Positions 1 to 8,428 of a stretch of 64,000 nt of DNA are shown one piece after another. Position numbers and translations under genes: made by a program. Numbering within the stretch: position 1 is the first letter of the stretch; the number at the start of each line of letters is the position of its first letter. The stretch spans positions 1 through 64,000 of the forward strand of contig CAWAYL010000020.1 in the NCBI GenBank assembly GCA_963786305.1, read 5' to 3'. This DNA comes from CAKZLS01 sp963786305 (lineage in GTDB: Bacteria > Pseudomonadota > Alphaproteobacteria > Rhodospirillales > Defluviicoccaceae). The notes below the pieces were generated by a model. The model had not been told where the DNA came from, ran no database searches, and saw nothing but the letters and a program-made list of their open reading frames with translations.

Positions 1-17
1 GGAATCGGGTGAAAAAA

Positions 18-1154
18 TCACGTGGTGATGAGGCTTGCTAGGAAGTCGTCGTCCCAGGCGGCGACTTTGCGCCGGAGGCGCAGGGAGTCCTTGCTCGGGG
101 CGTTTCGCAGGAGGTTGATGGCCATGTGCTTGATGGTGGTGAAGTTGGCGGGGGCGTGATCGGTTCGCACGCGGCATTCGTCGTCGCGAAAGATCATGTC
201 CATGACCCAGTGCAGGCTGTTCTCGATGGCCCAATGGTCCCGCACGACGGCGCCGAGTTGCACGGCCTGAAGGCCCAGGGATGTGATGTAGAAACGGGTT
301 TCCTGCTTGATTGCGCCATCGATGTCGCGGCGGCTCTCGACCATGACGATGCCGTTTAGTCCCGGCCAGTCGTGGCGCTCCTGGAGCCAGGCGACATCGT
401 GGATCACGGTTGTCGTTCGGGTCTCGATGCGTCCGTGGTCGCCGTCGACCGTCTGGTGTCGGCTGATGGTCGTGTCCTGGAAGTCCCTGGCGTTCTGCTC
501 GGCGACGAAGACGTCGACGTCGTTGCGCAAGCTCCCTTGGTTGCCTTTGAGGGCGAGAACATAGTCCGCCTTCTTGTCGATGATGGTCCTGGCAATATGG
601 CGCTGGCATCCGATCGCGTCGATGGTCACGATGGCGCCCGCGATGGCCATCATCTCCAAAAGCTTGGGGATCGCGACGATTTCGTTCGATTTCTCCGCCA
701 CCTTCACTTGCCCGAGCACCAACCGCTGGCGCGCCGCGAAGGCCGAGACCATATGAATGGCAGCCTTCGCTCCCTTCTTGTCGCCGGAACGCCGCGCCGT
801 CTTGCCATCAATGGCGATCACGTCGCTCGCCACCCCGGTCTCGGCCGAAACCCAGGCGACGAAGCATTTCTGAAATTGCTCCGCGTCCAGTGTCGCGAAG
901 ATGTCGCCCAGATGGTCGTGCGCGGGTGTCCCGTCGCGAAAAGGCCGGAAGCGCCGCAGAAGGTCCAGCTTCTTCGCCCCGAAACGGGCGATATCGGTGA
1001 AGGTTTCCGCCCCGGCCAGGACCGACAGCAAACAAAGCAACAGAATCTCGTCTAGCGGATACACCACCTTGCCGGCTTGCCGGGGGTCCGGAAAATCCCG
1101 GAAATACTCAAGAAAAACAACTCCCTCCCCAATCGCTCCATCCATCTCCATCAT
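18..1154 (-). CDS. ISAs1-family transposase (DDE type, H-repeat-associated)
   Basis: Transposase of about 378 residues, the normal length for ISAs1-family enzymes. The DDE carboxylates can be placed at IDGKTARR, TIDAIGCQ and the C-terminal WAIENSLHWVMD. The reading frame is open further upstream to 1337, but that part runs into the IS4-family element. The start at 1154 (MEMDGAIGEG region) fits family length, and 1181 (MASDWIWE) is the alternative. The IS4-family insertion lies only about 50 bp upstream of the start, so the native promoter is probably displaced. The gene itself looks intact. Confidence 0.85.
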   Translation of the reverse strand: MMEMDGAIGEGVVFLEYFRDFPDPRQAGKVVYPLDEILLLCLLSVLAGAETFTDIARFGAKKLDLLRRFRPFRDGTPAHDHLGDIFATLDAEQFQKCFVAWVSAETGVASDVIAIDGKTARRSGDKKGAKAAIHMVSAFAARQRLVLGQVKVAEKSNEIVAIPKLLEMMAIAGAIVTIDAIGCQRHIARTIIDKKADYVLALKGNQGSLRNDVDVFVAEQNARDFQDTTISRHQTVDGDHGRIETRTTTVIHDVAWLQERHDWPGLNGIVMVESRRDIDGAIKQETRFYITSLGLQAVQLGAVVRDHWAIENSLHWVMDMIFRDDECRVRTDHAPANFTTIKHMAINLLRNAPSKDSLRLRRKVAAWDDDFLASLITT

Positions 1155-1210
1155 GACCTCCCATATCCAATCCGAGGCCATCCATCGATTTAGAACTTTA
1201 ACCCTCTGTC

Positions 1211-2430
1211 CATGGTACACGACGGATTTGCGGAGGGCGCTGAAAAGTCTGTATGTTTCCCGATTCTCTTGGTGGAGAGGGAGGGGAGACAATGCGTGCC
1301 AGACAAGACAGCGCCCTGAGGGATACGTTACGGGCAAGCTTCGCCATGCGCAAGAGCCGGCTGGAGAGCTTTTGCGTCCTGGTGATCGGGGTTTTCGTGG
1401 CGCGGACGGTGAACCTGTCGCATCTGGCCTGCCATTTTCCGGGGCGCGCCCAGACCGCCTCGAACTATCGCCGCTTGCAGCGCTTCTTTGAGCAGGTCAC
1501 CTTCGATTTCGACGCCCTGGCCAAGGTCCTCGTGGCCGTGATGGGGCGCAAAGAGGGACCCTGGCGGCTGACCATGGATCGGACCAACTGGCGGCTCGGC
1601 CGCCACGATGTGAACATCTTGATGATCGGCATCGTTCACCGCGGCATCGCCATTCCCGTGCTGTGGGAACTCCTCGACAAGAGGGGCAACTCCAACACCC
1701 GCGAGCGCATCTCGATCGTCCAGCGCGTCATCGCCCTGTTCGGGGCTGACAAGATCGCCAGCCTGCTGGCCGACCGCGAGTTCCTTGGCGACGACTGGCT
1801 GGCGTGGCTGCAGGAAGGCGCCATCAGCTTCCATATCCGCATTCGCGCCAACATCAAGATCGCCAACGCTCGCGGGCGCATGATCAAGGGCGGCGAGCTG
1901 TTCCGAGACCTGAGGCCGGGGCAAAGCCGCGTGCTCCGCGCGCGACGGCGCCTCGGCGGATCAGGCCGCCCGAAAGCCCGGCCCGTCTGGGTCGCCGCCG
2001 CCTGCCTGGCAAGCGGCGAGCTGCTGATCGTCGTCACCAATGCCGAGCCGAAAGAGGCCCTGGCCACCTACGCCTTGCGCTGGGAAATCGAGACCCTGTT
2101 CGCCGCCATGAAGACCCGCGGCTTCAATCTCGAAGACACCCATATGACGAACCAGGAGCGCGTTTCGAAGCTCGTCGCCGTCCTCGCCATCGCCTTTTGC
2201 TGGGCGCACAAGGTCGGTGACTGGTTGCACGAAGCCAACCCCATCCGCCTCAAGAGCCACGAAAGGCCGGCAAAATCCATCTTCCGCTACGGCTTCGACC
2301 TGATCAGGCGACACCTCGTCAATCCCCCCGCCATACGCCAAGCCATTGACCCGATTCACTTCCTCGCCACCGGACAGCCGCCAATCCAGGCTCCCAGACC
2401 GCGATCATCGTGAAAGAGTTGTGTACCGTG
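1211..2430 (+). mobile_element. IS4-family insertion sequence, 1,220 bp, with 9-bp target duplication
   Basis: The ends are set by a perfect 9-bp direct repeat, ccctctgtc, at 1202-1210 and 2431-2439. Immediately inside lie imperfect inverted ends: catggtacac at the left, and cacggtacac read inward from the right. A 9-bp duplication is in the range known for the IS4 family. The element contains one transposase gene and lies upstream of the ISAs1-family transposase, in opposite orientation. The perfect duplication suggests a recent insertion. Confidence 0.85.
1292..2413 (+). CDS. IS4-family transposase
   Basis: DDE transposase of 373 residues. The family signature Y-(2)-R-(3)-E-(6)-K is exact in YALRWEIETLFAAMK. 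The first and second carboxylates fit TMDRTNW and LLADREFLG. The start at 1292 is preferred to the open frame from 1253 because a purine-rich ribosome-binding site (gggaggggaga) precedes it at normal spacing. The C-terminal codons run to within 20 bp of the right end of the element. No frameshift is visible, so it may be active. Confidence 0.9.
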   Translation: MRARQDSALRDTLRASFAMRKSRLESFCVLVIGVFVARTVNLSHLACHFPGRAQTASNYRRLQRFFEQVTFDFDALAKVLVAVMGRKEGPWRLTMDRTNWRLGRHDVNILMIGIVHRGIAIPVLWELLDKRGNSNTRERISIVQRVIALFGADKIASLLADREFLGDDWLAWLQEGAISFHIRIRANIKIANARGRMIKGGELFRDLRPGQSRVLRARRRLGGSGRPKARPVWVAAACLASGELLIVVTNAEPKEALATYALRWEIETLFAAMKTRGFNLEDTHMTNQERVSKLVAVLAIAFCWAHKVGDWLHEANPIRLKSHERPAKSIFRYGFDLIRRHLVNPPAIRQAIDPIHFLATGQPPIQAPRPRSS

Positions 2431-2453
2431 CCCTCTGTCATCAACTCTTTCAC
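2410..2453. repeat. 12-bp perfect inverted repeat across the IS4/ISAs1 junction
   Basis: gtgaaagagttg at 2410-2421 and caactctttcac at 2442-2453 form perfect arms around a 20-base loop. The left arm lies in the IS4-family element and contains its transposase stop codon; the right arm lies in the outer ISAs1-family element next to the target duplication. There is no T-run, so it is not a typical intrinsic terminator. Confidence 0.7.
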
Positions 2454-2459
2454 CCGATT

Positions 2460-3113
2460 GCCCTGGAGAAGGCCACAACAGGGCTTGAAGTGGATATCGT
2501 GCGCCGTGCCCTCGCCGACCCGACGCTGCCGTTCGTGCAGATGCCCTACGCCGATCTGCAGACCGCCGTTCCGGAGGGCCGCGCCGACGTCTCGGTCGCG
2601 GTGCGCCAAAACGGCGACGAGACCGTGTTTTACTCCGAGCCGTTCATCACCTTCGAAAACGTCGCCGTCAGCAAGAAGGCCGACAACCTGAGGATCGAAG
2701 ACATCACCGATCTCGGTGATCACCAGGTGCTCACCTGGCAGGGTGCGGACCGCGAGTTGGGCGACGCCTTCGAGCGCCTGTTCGCCCCGGATTCTCCGCA
2801 CCACGCCAACTACGTGGAAGTCCCTAACCAGAAGGACCAGGTGCGGCTGTTCTGGGAGCGCGACGGCGCCGTCGCGGTGATCGACCGCAGCATCTTCACC
2901 TATTTCATCAAAGCCATGGGCCGCTCCATGGACGCCGTCACCCCGCACCACCTGTTCCCGCCCGTCACCGACTTCCGGGTCGCTTTTAAGGACCGCGACC
3001 TCCGCGACACCTTCGACCGCCGCCTGGCCGAACTCTGCCGCACCGGCGAGTACCAGGCGCTACTCGAACGCTACGACGTGATCGTAGGGAAGACGGTCTG
3101 CGGCAAGGAATAG
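2460..3113 (+). pseudogene. 5'-truncated ABC transporter solute-binding protein (SBP_bac_3 family)
   Basis: About 217 residues from the middle and end of a periplasmic amino-acid-type binding protein survive, starting near ALEKATTGLEVDIVRRAL. Family features include the early lobe sequence with PYADLQTAVPEGRADVSVAV and the C-terminal GEYQALLERYDVIVG. The signal peptide and the N-terminal part of lobe 1 are absent because the ISAs1-family element ends directly at 2459. An open frame reaches back to 2346, but those codons belong to the insertion sequences. The substrate cannot be predicted. It is almost certainly non-functional as it stands. Confidence 0.75.
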
Positions 3114-3171
3114 ATCAACCGGAACGGCGTTTTGGTCTGAATTTTGAAGTCTGAAGCAAAGAACGGAAAAA

Positions 3172-3993
3172 GTGCGAGAGAAAATTTTGCGGCGCCTTCG
3201 GGCGGCTGAGAACGAAAACGGGGTTCGCATCGTGTATGCCTGCGAGTCCGGTAGCCGCGCCTGGGGTTTCGCGTCGCCCGATTCAGACTTTGATGTCCGC
3301 TTCATTTATGCCCATATGACCGACTGGTACTTCTCATTCGATATCGAGCGGCGTCGGGATGTGATCGAGAACCCGATCGTAGATCTCATAGATTGTGGAG
3401 GCTGGGATGTTCGGAAAGCACTCCGTCTGTTCACCCGAACAAACGGTGCTTTGTTGGAATGGTTGAATAGCCCAATTGTCTATATGGAAGTTGGCGATTT
3501 TGCTCAGAGACTGCGTGAGCTGGCCCCTTTGGCATTCAACAAAACAGCTCTCTGCTATCATTACAGCCATATGGCCCGCGGCAACGCCCGCGGCTATCTT
3601 CTCAAGAACCAAATCAGGCTGAAAAAATATTTCTATGTCCTGCGGCCGTTGCTGGCGATCCGCTACATCGAAGGGGGGAGCGGTATTCCTCCCGTGGAAT
3701 TCGAAAAGCTCGTTGACGCGGTTGCCCCCGCGGAAATACGCGACGCTATAGCGCGTCTACTGGATCTCAAGCGGAATACCGAAGAACTTGGGCTTGGTGA
3801 TCCAATTCCCGAGATTGGTCACTTCATCGAATCAGAACTGCGGCGGCATGGCACCGAATTCGCCGGTCAGGGTCGCCCGGACTTGCTCGGTAAAAAGGAG
3901 ATACACGACTCCCTCAATGAGGTCTTTCGCGCGGCCATCTCGGAGGCCACGTTGCACCTTGCCGCAAAAAACGGCATCAGAGGCAGCGGATGA
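3172..3993 (+). CDS. RlaP-like nucleotidyltransferase (DNA polymerase beta superfamily, PF10127 type)
   Basis: A 273-residue protein with the minimal nucleotidyltransferase motif near residues 26-42: GSRAWGF followed by DSDFDVRFIY, where the two aspartates would bind metal. The remaining helical part fits the family called RNA repair pathway DNA polymerase beta (RlaP, COG3541). The start is a GTG with a weak purine stretch (acggaaaa) before it. The biochemical role of most members is not established; the name reflects co-occurrence with RNA ligases elsewhere. No ligase partner is present here. The gene stands alone between two IS elements, so horizontal acquisition is possible. Confidence 0.75.
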   Translation: MREKILRRLRAAENENGVRIVYACESGSRAWGFASPDSDFDVRFIYAHMTDWYFSFDIERRRDVIENPIVDLIDCGGWDVRKALRLFTRTNGALLEWLNSPIVYMEVGDFAQRLRELAPLAFNKTALCYHYSHMARGNARGYLLKNQIRLKKYFYVLRPLLAIRYIEGGSGIPPVEFEKLVDAVAPAEIRDAIARLLDLKRNTEELGLGDPIPEIGHFIESELRRHGTEFAGQGRPDLLGKKEIHDSLNEVFRAAISEATLHLAAKNGIRGSG

Positions 3994-4025
3994 CTTGGCA
4001 TCCGCCGACAGTCGAGCTCGTTCGC

Positions 4026-4055
4026 AGGGCGGAATAGCCTCGCGTATTCCGCCCT
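4026..4055. repeat. REP-like palindrome or terminator hairpin
   Basis: agggcggaata (4026-4036) and tattccgccct (4045-4055) form a perfect 11-bp stem with an 8-base loop just after the nucleotidyltransferase gene. GGCGGAATA...TATTCCGCC palindromes are common dispersed REP-type elements in proteobacteria. It could also act as a transcription terminator, although no T-run follows. Confidence 0.5.
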
Positions 4056-4072
4056 ACGCGGTTAGTTCAAAC

Positions 4073-5164
4073 CGTGCCTGTCCGGTTGTAACCCACACCC
4101 ACTATATGTAGGCTGTGCCATCAAACGGCAGGCAGGGGTGTTAGAGTGGAAATGGACGTTTTGCAGCGGGATGACCTGCCATTTCCGGCGTCGCTTCCCG
4201 CGTTCCAACGGCTTTTCCCTGACGACGCAGCTTGTGCTGCATACCTTGAAAAAGCTCGATGGGGCAATGGGTTCGTCTGCCCTCACTGCCATGAGGCCAG
4301 AGATCCGTTCCGCTTCGCCAATCGCCCAGCAGTCTTGCGGTGCCGCAAGTGCCGTCGGGACACCGGCCTGACGGTCGGGACAGTGATGGAACGGACGCAT
4401 ACGCCGTTGAGCGTGTGGTTCTGGGCCGCCTATCTTGTTTCCAGTCAGACGGACGGCATGTCTGCAACGCAGTTTCAGCGTCAGCTTGGCCTTTCAGATC
4501 CTTCACAAGCTGCGCTCCGGGATGGTGCGTCCGGATCAGGACCGGATCGGCGGCATCCCTGACGAACACGTCGAAGTGGACGAAGCCTATGTGGGCGGGC
4601 GGACGCGCGGCAAAGGCCGAGGCGTCCACGACAAGGTTCTGGTGGTCAGCGCCGTCGAAGTCCGCCAGCGCGAACCGGGCTCATGGCTCGATAAGCGGAA
4701 GGGTGGGCGCTATGCTGGGCGCGTCCGGCTCGCTATCGCCCAGGACCGCAGCGAGGCATCCCTCTGCGGCTTCGTCGAAGAGGTCGTTGCGCCGGACGCA
4801 CAGATCATCACCGACGACTGGACCGGCTACAACAGCCTCATCAAGCGCGGCTTCAAACACCTCGCCGTCGCTGAACGAGGCGATCATCGGGTGGCGGAGG
4901 AGTATCTGCCAATCGTCCATCTCGTCTTCTCCAACCTCAAGACCTGGCTGAACGGAACCCATCACGGCGTGAGCCATCAGCACCTTCAGGCCTATCTCAA
5001 CGAGTTCACGTTCCGCTTCAACCGACGATTTTACCCGTTCAACGCCTTCCGATCACTGCTCGGCATTGCCGGAGATACCTCCGCTCCGACCTATGACGAG
5101 CTTTACTCAGGAGAGTGGGCGCACCCTAGATGTTGTGGGTGTGGGTGATAACCGGACAGGCACG
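4073..5164 (+). mobile_element. IS1595-family insertion sequence, complete, 8-bp target duplication
   Basis: The element is 1,092 bp long. Its terminal inverted repeats, about 30 bp at 4073-4102 and 5135-5164, match at 28 of 30 positions and begin cgtgcctgtccggtt. It is flanked by the perfect 8-bp duplication gttcaaac at 4065-4072 and 5165-5172; 8 bp is the known duplication size of the IS1595 family. The single transposase gene is frameshifted, so the element appears structurally complete but non-autonomous. Confidence 0.9.
4152..5148 (+). pseudogene. IS1595-family transposase, broken near 4490
   Basis: The N-terminal half carries the zinc ribbon typical of IS1595 enzymes (CPHC then CRKC, roughly residues 42-67) and reads to QLGL. 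The catalytic half continues in another frame from AFQILHKLR, with VDEAYVGG, TDDWTGYNSL and the FRFNRRF C-terminus. Related proteins have about five residues (of the type RYETA) between QLGL and FQILHKLR. Their absence suggests a deletion of about 14 bp rather than a one-base slip or programmed frameshifting. The stop lies inside the right inverted repeat. Confidence 0.85.
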
Positions 5165-5288
5165 GTTCAAACCTTCTTCGGATCATGCGACCCAGGATCG
5201 AACAGCATCACGCTCATCGCCTCGAGGTCGACAGGCCCAAAATGGAAGAGGCGGGCGAGAGCTTCGCGAACGGCGTTCTACCGTGCGA

Positions 5289-5398
5289 GGGGTTGTTTTC
5301 GGAAAAAAACCACGGACCCCTCCCCCCTGGGGCCAGCCGCGCTCCTTGCCGGAACCCCAGAAAGACCGTCACAATGGGTGATTATCAACGACCGTTGG
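5289..5398. repeat. Dispersed repeat, two segments
   Basis: The first segment, 5289-5332 (ggggttgttttcggaaaa ... ccctggggg-like end), recurs at 53647-53690. The second, 5341-5398, matches 60887-60944 at about 48 of 58 positions, and there it forms the right end of a MITE-like element. The repeat lies in the 230-bp leader of the penicillin acylase gene and ends just before its ribosome-binding site. It is probably a degenerate, partial copy of non-autonomous elements scattered through this genome. Confidence 0.6.
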
Positions 5399-5406
5399 AG
5401 TAAGGC

Positions 5407-7789
5407 ATGCGTCGAGCGGGGAAAAGGGTTGTTCGGGCATCTTGTCTAGTGCTGGTCGGCATCGTGATCGTCTTGGTCGCCGGTGTCCTGTGGCTGCGGA
5501 CGTCCCTGCCTCAGTCGGGCGAGGTTGCGCATCTGGACGGCTTGTCGGCGCCCGTTGAGGTGCTGCGCGACGGGCACGGGGTTCCGCATATCTTCGCGCA
5601 GTCAACCGATGACGCTCTGTTTGCCGTGGGGTATGTGCATGCCGAGGATCGCCTGTGGCAGATGGAAAGCATGCGCCGCCTCGGTGCCGGCCGATTGGCC
5701 GAAGTCGTCGGGTCGGCCGCCCTGAAGTCCGATCGGTTCATGCGGACGCTCGGAGTGTACCGCCGGGCGGAAGAGCAATACGCGTCTCTTCCCGACGATG
5801 TCCGCCAAGCGCTCGAGGCCTACGCGGCCGGCGTCAATGCGTGGCTCAGCCATCGCGAGGGCGCCCTGCCGCCCGAGTTCGTTCTCCTGGGTATCGACCC
5901 GGAGCCGTGGCGGCCGGCCAATTCCCTGATGTGGATCAAGATCATGGCACTGCGCCTGGCGACCAACCACCGTAAGGAGCTTCTGCGCGCGCGCCTCGCC
6001 ACGGTTCTCACCCCGGAGCAGGTCGACGACCTCTGGCCCCCCTACCCCGCCACCGACCCGATGACGATCGGCGATCCGCCAAACGCCCTTCGCGGCATGG
6101 ATATCGACCCTGTCCTCGCGCAACAGCCGGCATGGCAACGGCTGCCTCGGAGCGCATCCAATGTCTGGGTTGTCGGCGGCGCGCTTACAACGACCGGCAA
6201 GCCGCTCCTCGCCAATGATCCGCACCTGGGATTTGCCGCGCCGATCCTATGGTATCTGCTGCGGATCGACGCACCGGACCTTGCGTTCAGCGGCGCATCG
6301 ATCCCTGGTTTCCCGTTTCCCGTTCTCGGTCACAATGATCGGATTGCCTGGGGCATCAGCGCCACGAGCAGCGATATCGAGGATCTGTTCGTCGAACGCG
6401 TCGATCCGGAAAATCCCGATCGCTATCTCGCTCCCGATGGCCCACGGCTTTTCGAGATACGGACGGAGACGATCAAGGTCAAGGACGCGGAAGACGTCGA
6501 GTTCAGCGTTCGCGAGACCCGTCACGGGCCGGTTATCTCCGATGGTCTCGAGCCGATCGCCGATGATCCCGGTGATCGCGTCCTTGCCTTGGCGGCCACC
6601 TATCTCCAGGACGACGACCGCACACCCGAAGCCGCGTTCCGATTGCTGACATCCGAAAACTGGCGGCGGTTCGTCGGCGCGCTCAAGGGCTTTCATGCGC
6701 CTCAGCTTAATTTTGTCTACGCCGACGTGGAGGGAAATATCGGCTTTCTCGCACCGGGCCGGGTTCCGGTGCGCCGCTCCGGTCGCGGCGGCGTTCCCAA
6801 TCCGGGCTGGAACGGCCGGTTCGACTGGACCGGGTTCATCGCGTTCGACGATCTGCCGCGCGCCCGCAACCCGCGTTCGGGTCGCCTGATCAATGCCAAC
6901 AACCGGATCGGACCCAAGGATTACCCCTGGTATCTTGGTGACAGCTGGGACGCCGGATACCGCGCGCGGCGGATCGCCGAAAGGCTCGCCGGCGGCGATC
7001 CGCGCAGCCCCGACACCATGGGCGCGATACAGATGGACAGCGGTTTCTCTGATGGCGCGGCATCTCCTTCCGATGATGCTGGGGGCGTTACCGGACCGGG
7101 ACCGTTTCCACGACGTGGCTCGCATGCTGCGGGAGTGGTCCGGCGATATGTCTCGCGATCGTCCCGAACCGCTGATCTTCGTTGCCTGGCTGAGAGCCTT
7201 CAATCGCGCGGTCTACGGCGACGAGCTCGGCGATCGGTGGCGGCAGTACTGGAACTACCGACCCGGGTTCATTGCCTCCGTTCTCGAGGAAAAAAGAAGC
7301 TGGTGCGACGATACCGGCACGGCGGCCCGGGAGGATTGCGCGACGCAACTCGAAGCGTCTCTCGACGATGCAGTGGCCGGGCTGGCGAGCGAATTCGGGG
7401 AGAACATTGAGGAATGGCGGTGGGGTTCCGTCCATAAGGCCCGCTTCGATCATCCGCTTTTCACCCACGTGCCCGTGCTGAACACCATCGCCAACCTGGA
7501 GATCGAAACCGATGGAGGATTTTACACGGTGAACCGGGGGGGCAATCTGCTGTGGGATCCCGTTCGACCGTATGACCACGTCCATGGCGCCGGATTCAGG
7601 GCCGTCTACGACCTTTCCAATCTTTCGGCGTCGCGGTTCGTCATCGCCACGGGACAATCGGGGAACCCTCTGTCGTCACACTATCGCGATATGCTCGAGC
7701 TCTGGCGCGATGGCGGATGGATCGGTCTCGGGCAAACGCGCGAGGATCTGGAGAGCCTGGCGACCGGCCGACTGGTTCTCAGCCCCTGA
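5407..7789 (+). pseudogene. Penicillin acylase family protein (Ntn hydrolase), one frameshift near 7050
   Basis: Acylases of this family are periplasmic self-cleaving amidohydrolases acting on N-acyl compounds such as beta-lactams or acyl-homoserine lactones. A signal or anchor helix lies at residues 14-30. The alpha chain follows, and the mature beta chain should start at the catalytic serine in RSASNVWVV (around residue 250). The first frame reads to QMDSGFS; the sequence then continues one base out of register through LMARHLLP to the end at 7789. Stitched, the protein is about 794 residues, normal for the family. ATG 5407 is preceded by ggag. Real inactivation and a one-base sequencing error cannot be told apart. 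The substrate is unknown. Confidence 0.8.
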
Positions 7790-7896
7790 TCCGGCACGTT
7801 TGCGCATCATATTGCGGACTCCCCTCCTTTTGATTACACGACCCGGATTGTCATTCTCGTTTTCACCGGTCCCGCGTAATCATGAGGAGCAAATGC

Positions 7897-8425
7897 ATGA
7901 GAAAGTCTCTGTCCCTATTCGGGTCCTTCACGCGCATCGACGAAGGCGAGGTCAGACCCATCGGCGACAGCGGGTACTACTGGGTCAACGACCGGAACGT
8001 GTGGGGGAGCCTCGGCGGCGACGGATATGGGAGCGGGAAAGCGGAAAGCGGTATCGAGGGCGGCTTTTTCATGACCTACGATGCCATCGTCGCGATCGAG
8101 GACCAGGAGGGCCCTTTCTGGGGCGAAGCGAAGCTCCATGACGAGGTCAACGATATCACCTACACCGCGCGGTTCTTCGCGTGCTCGGAGGGCGAGCTTA
8201 CCACATTCGAAGCGGGCGTCGGCGGCACCATGGATCTGGAGATCGATGGCCGGCTGCGCTTCACCGACAACGCCCGCGGCCGCGCGGACTTCGACGGATC
8301 CATCGAGGTCGCGCTGGACGCGGAGGGCCATATCGCCGGCATCGTCCATAGCGAATTCAGCATCGAGGGCTACTGGAACCCCGACATCGGCGATGGCTGG
8401 CATCCCGATGCTCCTGTGGGGTTAG
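7897..8425 (+). CDS. Hypothetical protein, C-terminus uncertain
   Basis: Not recognised. About 175 residues, starting MRKSLSLFGSF; ATG 7897 is favoured by an aggag ribosome-binding site 8 bases upstream. The protein is acidic and glycine-rich with many beta-strand-like stretches (GFFMTYDAIVAIEDQ, GTMDLEIDGRLRF), suggesting a small beta-sandwich or barrel. The frame remains open to 8727, but the last 100 residues become arginine-rich and lie antisense to the next gene. A stop in another frame at 8423-8425 suggests the true end may be there after a frameshift. It lies directly downstream of the acylase gene. Confidence 0.45.
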
Positions 8426-8428
8426 ACA

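Larger units (their letters stand above)
3..2459 (-). mobile_element. ISAs1-family insertion sequence, split by an IS4-family element
   Basis: The outer element of a nested pair. The sequence aatcgggtgaaa at 3-14 is matched by its reverse complement at 2448-2459; two further mismatched positions extend the similarity to about 16 bp. Removing the inner element and one copy of its target duplication leaves about 1.23 kb, the normal size of an ISAs1-family element with one transposase gene. The left flank lies outside the window, so the target duplication of this outer element cannot be checked. The exact ends are inferred. Confidence 0.6.

Noticed and set aside
4435..4562. Programmed frameshifting in the IS1595 transposase
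   Set aside because: No slippery heptamer was seen, and about five conserved residues are missing at the junction, which fits a deletion better.
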